Assembly: GCA_002391105.1 (NCBI GenBank)
Contig: DGRT01000018.1
Location: 1 to 64,000, forward strand
Reading direction: 5' to 3'
DNA: 64,000 nucleotides
Source: Lachnospiraceae bacterium UBA4381
GTDB lineage: Bacteria; Bacillota; Clostridia; Lachnospirales; Lachnospiraceae
Numbering within the stretch: position 1 is the first letter of the stretch; each line of letters starts with the position of its first letter. The translations under genes were made by a program, and so were the position numbers. The notes under the pieces are model-generated. The model saw only the letters and a program-made list of their open reading frames with translations. It was not told the DNA's origin and did not search any database. Below, in pieces: positions 18,319 to 27,011 of the stretch.

Positions 18319-19068
18319 ATGAGTGTTATCGAACTGAATGATGTATCTATCTGCTACATCAAGGGTGATATAAAAAATATCGGCCTTAAGGACTTTGTGG
18401 TCAACAAGATTACAGGCCGTCACGAAGTAGAAAAGTTCTGGGCTGACCGACATATAACCTTCAGTCTGGAGAAGGGCGATATGCTTGGAATCGTTGGAAC
18501 TAACGGTGCCGGCAAATCAACACTTCTGAAGGCGGTTACAGGAATCATGGATCCTATTGAAGGAACTGTTAAGACTACAGGTAAGATAGCCGCCCTGCTG
18601 GAGCTGGCATCCGGTTTTGATGGGGAGCTAACAGTACGTGAAAACACATTTCTCAGAGGAGCGCTTCTGGGATATACCAGACCTTTTATAGAGCAGAAAT
18701 ATGATGAAATCATAGAGTTTGCTGAGCTGGAGGATTTTCAGGATTACAGATTCAGAGAGCTTTCCAGTGGAATGAAGAGCAGGCTGGGCTTCTCCATAGC
18801 ATGTCTCGTCAATCCGGATATCATCATACTGGATGAGGTGCTGAGCGTGGGAGATGGTGCATTTAGGGAAAAAAGCTCTGAAAGAATGAAGGAGATATTA
18901 AATGCCGGTGTTACAGGGATACTTGTCTCACATTCACAGTCTCAGATAAGGGAACTGTGTAACAAGGTGCTCTGGCTGGATAAAGGTCAGCAGAAAATGT
19001 TTGGCGGAGTAGAAGAAGTGTCAGACGCATACGAGGAATTTCTGAAAAAGCAGAAAAAGAAGAAGTAG
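18319..19068 (+). CDS. ABC transporter ATPase for polysaccharide export (Wzt/TagH-like)
   Basis: A 249-residue protein with Walker A GTNGAGKSTLLK (near residue 60), signature LSSGMKSRLGFS (near 154), Walker B DIIILDEVLSVGD (near 173) and the H-loop VSHSQSQ. The insertion before Walker A and the LSVGD motif are typical of the Wzt/TagH/KpsT class. It pairs with the permease at 17134. It lacks a long C-terminal substrate-binding domain. The ATG follows an AAGGG site that lies in the end of the repeat cluster. Confidence 0.92.
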   Translation: MSVIELNDVSICYIKGDIKNIGLKDFVVNKITGRHEVEKFWADRHITFSLEKGDMLGIVGTNGAGKSTLLKAVTGIMDPIEGTVKTTGKIAALLELASGFDGELTVRENTFLRGALLGYTRPFIEQKYDEIIEFAELEDFQDYRFRELSSGMKSRLGFSIACLVNPDIIILDEVLSVGDGAFREKSSERMKEILNAGVTGILVSHSQSQIRELCNKVLWLDKGQQKMFGGVEEVSDAYEEFLKKQKKKK

Positions 19069-19210
19069 GCAAATCCTCAATGATAATGGTTGAAAAAATA
19101 AACTAAAATAGAAAAGCCGGAAAAGCTTGCTGTTGATTGAGACAATAAGCAGGTCAAAGAAGGAAAAAGCAAGTAAAATATACATCATAGAGATGCGAGG
19201 AGGATATAAG

Positions 19211-20140
19211 ATGATTTACAACAATGTACTAGAAGCCATAGGACATACTCCTATGTTCAGACTTAACCGAATGGTTGAGAAAGGTAGTGCAGAAGTGCTT
19301 GTAAAATTTGAGGGAGTTAATATAGGTGGTTCTATCAAGACCAGAACCGCTTACAAGATGATACAGGCAGCGGAGAAGGAAGGACTTATCAATAAGGACA
19401 CCATAATAGTAGAGCCGACCAGCGGAAATCAGGGTATAGGACTTGCTCTGGTTGGAGCAGTAAGAGGCTATAGAACTATTATCATTATGCCGGATTCTGT
19501 GAGTGAAGAGAGACGTAAGATAGTCAGACATTACGGAGCAGAGGTAAAGCTCATACATGATGCCGGAGATATAGGAGCGTGTATAGATGAGTGTCTTCAG
19601 ATGGCACTTCGTATGCAGGAAAAGGATCCAAATGTATTTGTTCCACAGCAGTTTGCAAACCCAAACAATATCAAGGCTCATAAGAATCATACAGCTCTGG
19701 AAATCATGGAACAGGTGGCAGGTCCTATTGATGGCTTCTGTTCAGGAATCGGAACCGGAGGAACAATTACAGGAATAGGCGAAGTCCTTAAAGCACAGTA
19801 TCCTAATATTGAGATATGGGCAGTAGAACCTGAAAATGCAGCTATCCTTGCAGGTGGAACCATAGGAACACATCTTCAGATGGGAATAGGTGATGGAATC
19901 ATACCGGATATTCTCAATCAGGATATATATGATGAAATATATGTAGTATCAGATGGAGAAGCGCTGGAAACAGCTAAGAGACTTGCCAGAGAGGAAGGAC
20001 TTATGTGCGGTATATCCAGTGGAACAAATGTAGCCGCTGCACTTAAGCTTGCCAAGAAGCTGGGAGAGGGCAAGACTGTTGTTACAGTTCTTCCTGATAC
20101 AGCGGAGAGATATTTCTCTACACCACTCTTTCAGGAGTGA
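19211..20140 (+). CDS. cysK: Cysteine synthase A (O-acetylserine sulfhydrylase)
   Basis: A 309-residue PLP enzyme of normal length from the ATG at 19211, 7 bases after AGGAGG. It begins with IGHTPMFRLNRM and has the substrate-loop motif PTSGNQGIGLA and the phosphate-binding GTGGTITG. The PLP lysine is expected in NIGGSIKTR; CysK normally reads PGGSVKDR, so the arginine replaces aspartate, a variation seen in related beta-family enzymes. It forms L-cysteine from O-acetylserine and sulfide. No cys regulator or serine acetyltransferase is adjacent. Confidence 0.88.
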   Translation: MIYNNVLEAIGHTPMFRLNRMVEKGSAEVLVKFEGVNIGGSIKTRTAYKMIQAAEKEGLINKDTIIVEPTSGNQGIGLALVGAVRGYRTIIIMPDSVSEERRKIVRHYGAEVKLIHDAGDIGACIDECLQMALRMQEKDPNVFVPQQFANPNNIKAHKNHTALEIMEQVAGPIDGFCSGIGTGGTITGIGEVLKAQYPNIEIWAVEPENAAILAGGTIGTHLQMGIGDGIIPDILNQDIYDEIYVVSDGEALETAKRLAREEGLMCGISSGTNVAAALKLAKKLGEGKTVVTVLPDTAERYFSTPLFQE

Positions 20141-20164
20141 TCACCACTTGAGAGAATGAAATTG

Positions 20165-20330
20165 GAAGAACCGGACAAAAAGATAGTGCTAGATACATCA
20201 GCCGGAAAAAATGATAGAAGAGCCGGACAAAAAAACGTTGGATACAGCAGTAGGAAAAATGATAGAAGAGCCGGAAAGAACTAGGGAAGAGCCGGACGAA
20301 AAAAACGTTGGATACAGCAGCAGGAAAACA
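20165..20330. repeat. Imperfect 48-bp direct repeats
   Basis: Three imperfect copies of a unit with GAGCCGGACAAAAAAACG and GGATACAGCAG lie after cysK; the copy in the middle is interrupted by a short partial unit. A short open frame across them is probably a by-product of the repeats. Confidence 0.65.
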
Positions 20331-20435
20331 ATTACGGATGCGACAGTCAAAAAGCTCGAACTGGAATATATCATCATTTCCGGTGAGCAGATATTGATGG
20401 GTTAAATAATGAGTGATATTTGAACTGGGAGGTTT

Positions 20436-22346
20436 ATGAGTAGAACTAGAAGACATAGAAAAAGTAGTCATGCAAATGGCGATGATATAAATAATACTAA
20501 TAACAGCATTGACAAGGATATTAGTAATAGTAACAGTAATAATAGTAGTAATAAAAGCAATGCCGGAAATGGCAGGAATAGTAATAGTGGTAATAGAAGC
20601 GCCAGAACAAGTGGCATAGCTGAAATATCGGAAAAATATGGTGTTCCAAAGGCTATGATCAGAAAGCATTTTCCGAAGGGTATCAGCAGGAGCGTCCGAC
20701 TGAGAAGCGGTCATTATACTCATATAAGTGTATGGACGGATTCCATGATAGAGAGAGGACTAAAGCACCCTGTCATAGCGGCGTATATTCGGGATATGGA
20801 GGACAGGAAGCGCGAGGAAGAGCTGATAAATGAAATCCAGTCTGCGATGAACTCCTACTCTCCTGATTATTATATCGATAAGGCAAGAGAAAAGAAGCGT
20901 TCCTTTATACTTCACGTAGGTCCTACCAATAGCGGAAAGACTTATGATGCAATAGAGGACATGAAGAAATACACTCCGGGAACCTATCTCGGTCCGCTCA
21001 GACTACTTGCACTTGAAATGTATGACAAGATAAATGCCGCCGGTATCCCCTGCAGTATGATAACAGGTGAAGAATCACTGCTCACGCCTGGTGCAGAGGT
21101 GGTAGCATCTACTATTGAGCTTTGCGACACAAGAACGCATTTTAAAACTGCTGTTATAGATGAGGCACAGCTAATAGCTGATCCTTATCGTGGAGCTTCG
21201 TGGCTCAAGGCAATATGTCTCGTGGATGCGGATGTGATTCATATCTGCATGGCTCCGGAAGCGCTAAGCTATATAGAAAAGCTGATACAGAGCTTTGGTT
21301 CGGAATACTCCGTGCAGAGGCATGAAAGACTTGCGCCGCTTACCTATAAGGGACAGTGCAACGGTTATGAGGATCTTAGTCCGGGAGATGCGCTTATATG
21401 CTTCTCAAGGAAAAGCGTTTTATCTACTGCGGCGCTGCTGGAGAAAAATGGATTTAAAGCCAGCGTTATATATGGCGCTCTGCCTCCCGAAGCAAGAAGA
21501 AATGAAGTAAGAAAATATACCAGTGGAGAGACCAATATCGTCGTTGCAACTGATGCAATCGGAATGGGTATCTCTCTTCCAATCAAGAGAATCATATTTG
21601 CAGAAACGGAGAAGTTTGACGGAAGAACCTTCCGTAATCTGACAACGGCTGAGATAAAGCAGATTGGTGGACGGGCAGGAAGATATGGTCTGAATGAATA
21701 TGGAGAGGTGCTTACGCTGGGAGACAGCCCTGTGGTGGAAACAAGATTTAACGGCAGGGTTAGAGATGTTAAGGCGGCATGTATAGCATTTCCAAGAGAG
21801 CTTCTGGAGGAAGAATATCCGCTTAGACTCATCCTTAAGGCGTGGCAGAAGATGCCGAGAAGGCAGGACTATGTACGGGAAAATATGCACGATGCAGAGC
21901 TGCTTCTTAAGGCACTTGAGAAAATGGCTGTGAGAAAGGGCGGAGTTGGACTGGAGTATCTTGATAAGAATAAGAGCCTTGTTTATGATCTGATCAGTTG
22001 TCCTGTAGATGTGAAGTCGGATGAGCTGGTGGAGTATTTTGTCAAATGTTCAGATGCCATACTTCGTGGTAAGGAGGTGCCGCTTCCGGGATTTGGAACA
22101 CTGACACTTGCTGACTGTGAGCTGGAGTACAGAGCCTATGATCTGAGACATCAGCTTCTCAGAAGAATAGGGGAAAGTGATGAGTATGGCTATGAAAGAC
22201 AGCGGATATGTGAACGTATCAGCGAGCTGATGAAGGAGGATAAGGGGCAGTATATCAGGCGCTGTAAGTATTGTGGTGCAGAGCTGCCGATAGGAAGTAT
22301 ATTTAACTATTGTGAGGACTGCTATTATCAGGAATATGGTATATGA
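20436..22346 (+). CDS. Suv3-like ATP-dependent RNA helicase with C-terminal zinc ribbon
   Basis: A 636-residue superfamily 2 helicase. An Asn/Ser-rich N-terminus (about 1-60) precedes a small HTH-like region. The Walker A motif HVGPTNSGKT (from residue 160) is the signature of the Suv3 (mitochondrial degradosome helicase) family. Further motifs are VIDEAQLI, the ICFSRK motif, VVATDAIGMGISL and QIGGRAGR. The C-terminus carries a four-cysteine ribbon, CKYCGAEL...CEDC. Family members unwind RNA or RNA-DNA hybrids from the 3' end; bacterial members are little studied. The adjacent pseudouridine synthase suggests an RNA-related context. The ATG follows GGGAGG. Confidence 0.85.
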   Translation: MSRTRRHRKSSHANGDDINNTNNSIDKDISNSNSNNSSNKSNAGNGRNSNSGNRSARTSGIAEISEKYGVPKAMIRKHFPKGISRSVRLRSGHYTHISVWTDSMIERGLKHPVIAAYIRDMEDRKREEELINEIQSAMNSYSPDYYIDKAREKKRSFILHVGPTNSGKTYDAIEDMKKYTPGTYLGPLRLLALEMYDKINAAGIPCSMITGEESLLTPGAEVVASTIELCDTRTHFKTAVIDEAQLIADPYRGASWLKAICLVDADVIHICMAPEALSYIEKLIQSFGSEYSVQRHERLAPLTYKGQCNGYEDLSPGDALICFSRKSVLSTAALLEKNGFKASVIYGALPPEARRNEVRKYTSGETNIVVATDAIGMGISLPIKRIIFAETEKFDGRTFRNLTTAEIKQIGGRAGRYGLNEYGEVLTLGDSPVVETRFNGRVRDVKAACIAFPRELLEEEYPLRLILKAWQKMPRRQDYVRENMHDAELLLKALEKMAVRKGGVGLEYLDKNKSLVYDLISCPVDVKSDELVEYFVKCSDAILRGKEVPLPGFGTLTLADCELEYRAYDLRHQLLRRIGESDEYGYERQRICERISELMKEDKGQYIRRCKYCGAELPIGSIFNYCEDCYYQEYGI

Positions 22347-22397
22347 TAAGGAAGTATCCGGATATAATCTGCGGATGGGTAATGAGGGAAACAACCT

Positions 22398-23414
22398 ATG
22401 TTAATAAGATTGGATAAGCTCCTTGCGGATTCGGGCTTTGGAACCAGAAATGAAGTAAAGAAGCTGCTAAAGGATGGTGCAGTTACTGTTGATGGCTCTC
22501 TGGTACGGGACGGCAGCATGAAGGTCGATAAAGAAGCTTCTGCGGTTACATGCCGTGGGGAGAATGTGACATTTAACGAATATGAATACTATCTGCTTTA
22601 TAAACCTGCCGGACTCATAAGTGCATCGAGGGATAACAGAGAAAAAACTGTTGTGGAGCTTATAAAGTCCAGAAAAAGAAGAGACCTGTTTCCTGTAGGA
22701 CGACTGGACAGGGATACGGAGGGGCTTCTGCTAATTACCAATGACGGGCAGTTATCGCATAGGCTGCTGTCACCGGGAAAGCATGTAGATAAGGTATATC
22801 TCGCACTGGTTTCAGGAATAATACCGGAAAATGCAGTAGAGCTTTTTTCTAATGGAATTGATATAGGTGATGATGCTCTGACCAGATCTGCAGAGCTCAG
22901 GGTGTTCGGCTCTCCTGAAGAAACCGGGGATGAGAGAATCATAGAAAAAGCCGGCGAGCTGACGTTATTATCTAAGGAGACAGATTCTTTTTCTGATATT
23001 CCGGATTATCAGTCAGAAGAAGATTCCCAGTCGGGAGAGGACTCAAAGCCGGAAGAAGATTATTGTTCAGAAGAAGATTCCCAGTTGGGAGAGGACTCAA
23101 AGCCGGAAGAAGATTATTGTTCAGAAGTAGATTCCAAGTCGGGTGAAGATTGTCAATCTGAAGGCGATTATCGGTCGGGAACTGCTGCCCAGCCGGAAGC
23201 TGATTCCCGGAAAAAAAGAGAACAAATTACTGCTGTGAGAATAACTCTTACTGAAGGGAGATACCACGAGATTAAAAGGATGTTCGAGGCAGTCGGATGT
23301 CAGGTGGAATATCTGAAACGAATCTCCATGGGAAGTCTCACGCTGGCGAAGGATATGAAACCGGGCGACTATAGAGAGATGAAGAGAGAAGCGGTATATG
23401 ACATATTTGGATAA
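22398..23414 (+). CDS. RsuA/RluB-type pseudouridine synthase with an acidic repeat insertion
   Basis: A 338-residue protein. An S4 RNA-binding domain (about 1-60) is followed by the catalytic domain with GRLDRDTEGLLLITND; D104 is the catalytic aspartate. The C-terminal motif GRYHEIKRMFEAVG is intact. Between them, residues about 170-275 hold an insertion unusual for the family, with an 18-residue acidic repeat (starting SEEDSQ, residues 206-223 and 224-241) and a degenerate third copy. The family modifies a single uridine in rRNA; the rest of the fold is preserved, so activity is plausible. The ATG at 22398 follows GAGGG. Confidence 0.88.
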   Translation: MLIRLDKLLADSGFGTRNEVKKLLKDGAVTVDGSLVRDGSMKVDKEASAVTCRGENVTFNEYEYYLLYKPAGLISASRDNREKTVVELIKSRKRRDLFPVGRLDRDTEGLLLITNDGQLSHRLLSPGKHVDKVYLALVSGIIPENAVELFSNGIDIGDDALTRSAELRVFGSPEETGDERIIEKAGELTLLSKETDSFSDIPDYQSEEDSQSGEDSKPEEDYCSEEDSQLGEDSKPEEDYCSEVDSKSGEDCQSEGDYRSGTAAQPEADSRKKREQITAVRITLTEGRYHEIKRMFEAVGCQVEYLKRISMGSLTLAKDMKPGDYREMKREAVYDIFG

Positions 23415-23724
23415 AATATGATAAGCTTCCGGATTTTCATTTCTTCTGATAAAATATGCGACCAAAGCTTTCATATATGCTATAATAGCTAACGATTGCA
23501 AAGCAATCTCATGTCTGATGATATGAGAATATGTTATCCCACATTTGAGGATTTGCTAATATGCAATTTCTCATATTAATTAAAAAGGTTTGCATGAAAG
23601 ATTAGTAAAGTATAACGAATATGATAAAATGACCCGTGGCGCTGTGCCTCATAAGTCGGCAAATGTTTTCCGGCTGGGGAAAGATGATTTACGGGCTTAC
23701 AATAATACTTGGCGAGGAAAGAGT

Positions 23725-25983
23725 ATGCTATCTGTATTGGAACTATTTGGAGGAGTTGGGCTGTTCCTTTTTGGTATGAGCCTGATGGGATCATCCCTTG
23801 AAAAGCTGGCGGGATCGGGACTTGAGAAGATTCTTGAGACACTGACAACCAGTAAAAAGAAAGGCGTTGGTGCCATAAAGGGCTGGGCGCTTGGAGTTGG
23901 CGTAACCGGTATCATTCAGAGTTCAGCGGCTACTACCATTATGCTGATTGGATTTGTAAATGCCGGAATTATGAAGCTGGTGCAGGCTATTCCTGTTGTA
24001 TATGGTGCAAATGTGGGAAGTACAGTAACCGCACAGATACTCAGGCTTGGTGATCTTAGTTCAGACAATATCGTTCTCCAGCTTCTGAAACCTTCATCCT
24101 TTGCTCCTATGCTTGTAGCTGCCGGAGTTATAATGCAGTTCGCAGCCAAGAAGATGAACGGTAAAAATATTGCCGGAATCATGATCGGTCTGGGAACCTT
24201 ATTCTATGGTATGACCATGATGGAGGAAGTATTTGCTCCGCTTAAAGAGTCTGAAAAGTTCAGACAGTTCTTCACATCCTTTGAGAATCCATTTGTCGGA
24301 ATACTTACAGGTCTTGTTATAACCGCCATTATCCAGAGCTCCAGTGCTTCTGTTGGAATACTTCAGGCGCTTTCCGCAACGGGAAGTGTAACCTATGCAA
24401 CCGCGGTTCCCATTATCATCGGACAGAATATCGGAAAATGTATGACTATAATCCTTGGAGGAATCGGTTCAAATAAGAAGGCGAAAAGAGTAGCATTTTC
24501 CTATCTCTTCTTTAATATAATCGGAGCTCTATTCTTTTCTGTTATCATATATTCCATCTATTATACTGTTGGAATACCTGCATTTTCAAAGGTTGTAAAC
24601 AGAGGTAATATAGCAAATGTTCATCTTGCCTTTAATCTGATAATCAGTCTGATACTGCTTCCGTTTACTAACCAGATGTCAAAGCTGACAGGAATAGCGC
24701 TGAAGGATTCTGATGACAATCCTGATGAAGAAGAGTTCCGACATCTGGATGACATGCTTCTCAGAACTCCCGGAGTTGCACTTACACAGTGTAGAAATCT
24801 GATGTCAACTATGGGAGAGAGAGTACAGGAAAACTATGTGCTGGCTGTAAAGCAGTTGGTCAGCTACGACAAGAATGCCTTTAAGATATTAGGCGAAAAT
24901 GAAGCATTTATCGATAAATGCGAAACCGTGCTTTCTTCCTATGCGATGAAGCTCGACAGAAAAAGGCTTACTCCTGACAATATCTCGATGCTTCAGGAGA
25001 TACTTGGCTGTATAGGTGACTATGAAAGAATAGGTGATTATTCCATGAATATTGCATATACTGCGGAGGAAATGCATGACAATAGGATAGTATTTTCCAA
25101 AGCCGGAATGGCGGAGCTGAGCGGTATCGTGGAGGCTACCAGAGAGATAACCGAGATGACCTTTGATGCGTTTGATACGGACAAGGTTTCCTCTGTTATC
25201 AGGATAGCCGCTTTGAAGAAGGCGATAGATGAACTGAAGGCACAGGCAGAATCACATCATGTGGAGAGACTTAGTGACGGTGACTGCGGTGTGCTGGGAG
25301 GAGCGGCTCTTTTTGACCTTATCACAAGTATGGAAAGAATAGCGCTTCACTCCAGAAGTGTTGCATACCAGATTCTTAAAAGAGTGCTGGGAGAGGCGGA
25401 GCTGGACGCATTTCACGGAAATCTTATCGACAAGTCCAGCGAAGAGTATCAGGCTCTCAAGGAATACTATATAGGTAAGTATTCCTACACATCTGACAGC
25501 ATGGGCGAGATAGTGGATAAGGCTGAGAAGATTGCTGAGGAAAAGGCTCATAAGAAGCAGGAGCAGAAGGAAAAAGAAAGCGAGAAGAAAAAGAAGGAAT
25601 TATCAGATAAGAAGAAGGCTGAAGAAGCCGATAAGAATAAGGCTAAGGCTTCTGATAAAAAATCCGGCAAATCCGGAAAGGAATCGGATAAGGGTGACAG
25701 GAAGTCTGATAAGAAAGCGGATACAAGATCAGATAAAAGATACGATAAGAAGTCAGAAGACAGGAAGTCAGAGGATAAGAAGTCGGAAGATAAGAAGGCT
25801 GAAGACAAGAAGTCGGAAGACAAGAAGTCGGAAGACAGGAAGTCGGAAGATAAGAGGTCTGAAGATAAGAAGTCTGATGCAAAGAAGGATAAAAAACCGG
25901 ACAAGAAACAGTCCGGCAGATCCGATAAGAAAAATGACAAAAAGCCGGATAAAAAGAATGATGATAAGTCAGGCAAGAATTGA
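23725..25983 (+). CDS. Na/Pi cotransporter family protein with PhoU-like domain and charged repeat tail
   Basis: A 752-residue protein from the ATG at 23725, with GAGG about 8 bases upstream. The transporter part (about 1-320) has the two QSSAA/QSSSAS motifs of the NptA/SLC34 family (TGIIQSSAATT, TAIIQSSSASVG). A cytoplasmic PhoU-like helical domain follows (about 340-600). The tail (about 605-752) is almost only Lys, Glu, Asp and Ser and ends in tandem KKSED/RKSED pentapeptides. The upstream 135 bases are also in frame but lack a ribosome site. Uptake of phosphate with sodium is the family function; the tail is unusual. Confidence 0.88.
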   Translation: MLSVLELFGGVGLFLFGMSLMGSSLEKLAGSGLEKILETLTTSKKKGVGAIKGWALGVGVTGIIQSSAATTIMLIGFVNAGIMKLVQAIPVVYGANVGSTVTAQILRLGDLSSDNIVLQLLKPSSFAPMLVAAGVIMQFAAKKMNGKNIAGIMIGLGTLFYGMTMMEEVFAPLKESEKFRQFFTSFENPFVGILTGLVITAIIQSSSASVGILQALSATGSVTYATAVPIIIGQNIGKCMTIILGGIGSNKKAKRVAFSYLFFNIIGALFFSVIIYSIYYTVGIPAFSKVVNRGNIANVHLAFNLIISLILLPFTNQMSKLTGIALKDSDDNPDEEEFRHLDDMLLRTPGVALTQCRNLMSTMGERVQENYVLAVKQLVSYDKNAFKILGENEAFIDKCETVLSSYAMKLDRKRLTPDNISMLQEILGCIGDYERIGDYSMNIAYTAEEMHDNRIVFSKAGMAELSGIVEATREITEMTFDAFDTDKVSSVIRIAALKKAIDELKAQAESHHVERLSDGDCGVLGGAALFDLITSMERIALHSRSVAYQILKRVLGEAELDAFHGNLIDKSSEEYQALKEYYIGKYSYTSDSMGEIVDKAEKIAEEKAHKKQEQKEKESEKKKKELSDKKKAEEADKNKAKASDKKSGKSGKESDKGDRKSDKKADTRSDKRYDKKSEDRKSEDKKSEDKKAEDKKSEDKKSEDRKSEDKRSEDKKSDAKKDKKPDKKQSGRSDKKNDKKPDKKNDDKSGKN

Positions 25984-25987
25984 TAGA

Positions 25988-26021
25988 CTAAGCCGCTGGG
26001 AGCCAACCCCGGCGGTTTTTC
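25988..26021 (+). terminator. Rho-independent terminator
   Basis: GC-rich stem CCGC(T)GGG/CCC(C)GGCGG followed by TTTTTCT, 5 bases after the Na/Pi transporter stop. Confidence 0.8.
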
Positions 26022-26194
26022 TATGACCTTGGGGCTGATAAATTTTGGGCTATAATTATAGAACTTCATGTGCTAGACTATAAAACAGTTGTTAGTAATA
26101 ACATTTAAGAAGCCGAAATAATCTGTAAAAAAAGCAGGTGGATTTTGAGATTAAAAGACTATCATAGTTCGGATGATTAGCAAGGATAATATTT

Positions 26195-26869
26195 ATGGAC
26201 AGAAAGAGACAGATATCTGAAAGCTTTCGACTGAGTGCGCTGCTTTCATTCTCAGGAGGACTTCAGGATGCATATACTTACAATATAAGAGGGCATGTAT
26301 TTGCAAATGCCCAGACCGGAAACGTGGTTCTTATGAGTCAGCATTTTATGCAGGGAGAATGGTGGACGGGAGTTCATTATCTGATTCCGGTTATTTCATT
26401 TGCATTTGGCATACTTATATCCGAACAGGTAGGACATAGGTTCAAATATTCCAGAAGGCTTCACTGGAGACAGATCATACTTTTAATCGAGATAATGCTT
26501 CTCGGTATAGTAGGAATACTTCCTCAGAGCTGTAATATGCTGGCAAATATAATGGTTTCACTGTCCTGTGCCATGCAGGTACAGTCCTTTAGAACAGTTC
26601 ATGGCTATGGATACGCCAGTACCATGATAATAGGAAATCTAAGAAGCGGAACTGAAAGTCTTTCAAAATATATAAGAGAGAAGGACAGAAAGTCACTTGG
26701 CAAATCGATTGATTATTATGGAATCATACTTATATTTGCAGTCGGCGCCGGAATAGGTGGTGTGCTTTCGGAAATAATAGGTGCGAAAACCATCTGGATA
26801 TCTGTGGCACTGCTTCTGGTTGACTGTATAATGATGATCAGGAAACCGGGTGTTGCTGATGGGGAATAA
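26195..26869 (+). CDS. YoaK/DUF1275 family membrane protein
   Basis: A 224-residue protein with five to six membrane segments. The opening LSFSGGLQDAYTYNIRGHVFANAQTGNVV is the typical DUF1275 pattern (GG.DA.......FA..QTGN). The function of the family is not established; transporter roles are proposed. The gene stands alone between a terminator and a short tandem repeat. Confidence 0.85.
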   Translation: MDRKRQISESFRLSALLSFSGGLQDAYTYNIRGHVFANAQTGNVVLMSQHFMQGEWWTGVHYLIPVISFAFGILISEQVGHRFKYSRRLHWRQIILLIEIMLLGIVGILPQSCNMLANIMVSLSCAMQVQSFRTVHGYGYASTMIIGNLRSGTESLSKYIREKDRKSLGKSIDYYGIILIFAVGAGIGGVLSEIIGAKTIWISVALLLVDCIMMIRKPGVADGE

Positions 26870-26888
26870 TCAGACTGATTTAAAAATC

Positions 26889-26982
26889 GATGCACTGGTG
26901 TTCGGGCAGGTATCAGAGCCGGTTGATTAAGAACTGATGTACTGGTGATCGGGCAGGTATCAGAGCCGGCTGATTAAGAATT
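26889..26982. repeat. Two-copy 47-bp tandem repeat
   Basis: Two near-identical units starting GATG(C/T)ACTGGTG lie directly upstream of the DUF4317 gene and share GGGCAGGTATCAGAGCCGG. No hairpin or promoter role is evident. Confidence 0.75.
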
Positions 26983-27011
26983 AATATACTGGATAATGGA
27001 GCAGGAGACAT

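Noticed and set aside
18002..18341. Short open frames in the tandem hairpin repeats
   Set aside because: They repeat the same peptide because the DNA repeats; structure, not coding, explains the sequence.
20211..20405. 64-residue open frame after cysK
   Set aside because: It consists largely of imperfect direct repeats and has no ribosome site or recognisable domain.
23590..23724. N-terminal extension of the Na/Pi transporter, or a riboswitch in its leader
   Set aside because: The extension lacks a ribosome site and family similarity; the GC-richer leader could be structured, but I could not match it to any known riboswitch.
25548..26069. Long open frames opposite or out of frame with the charged tail of the phosphate transporter
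   Set aside because: They are shadows of the KSED repeats, with strongly biased Ser/Phe/Leu or Arg/Ser composition.
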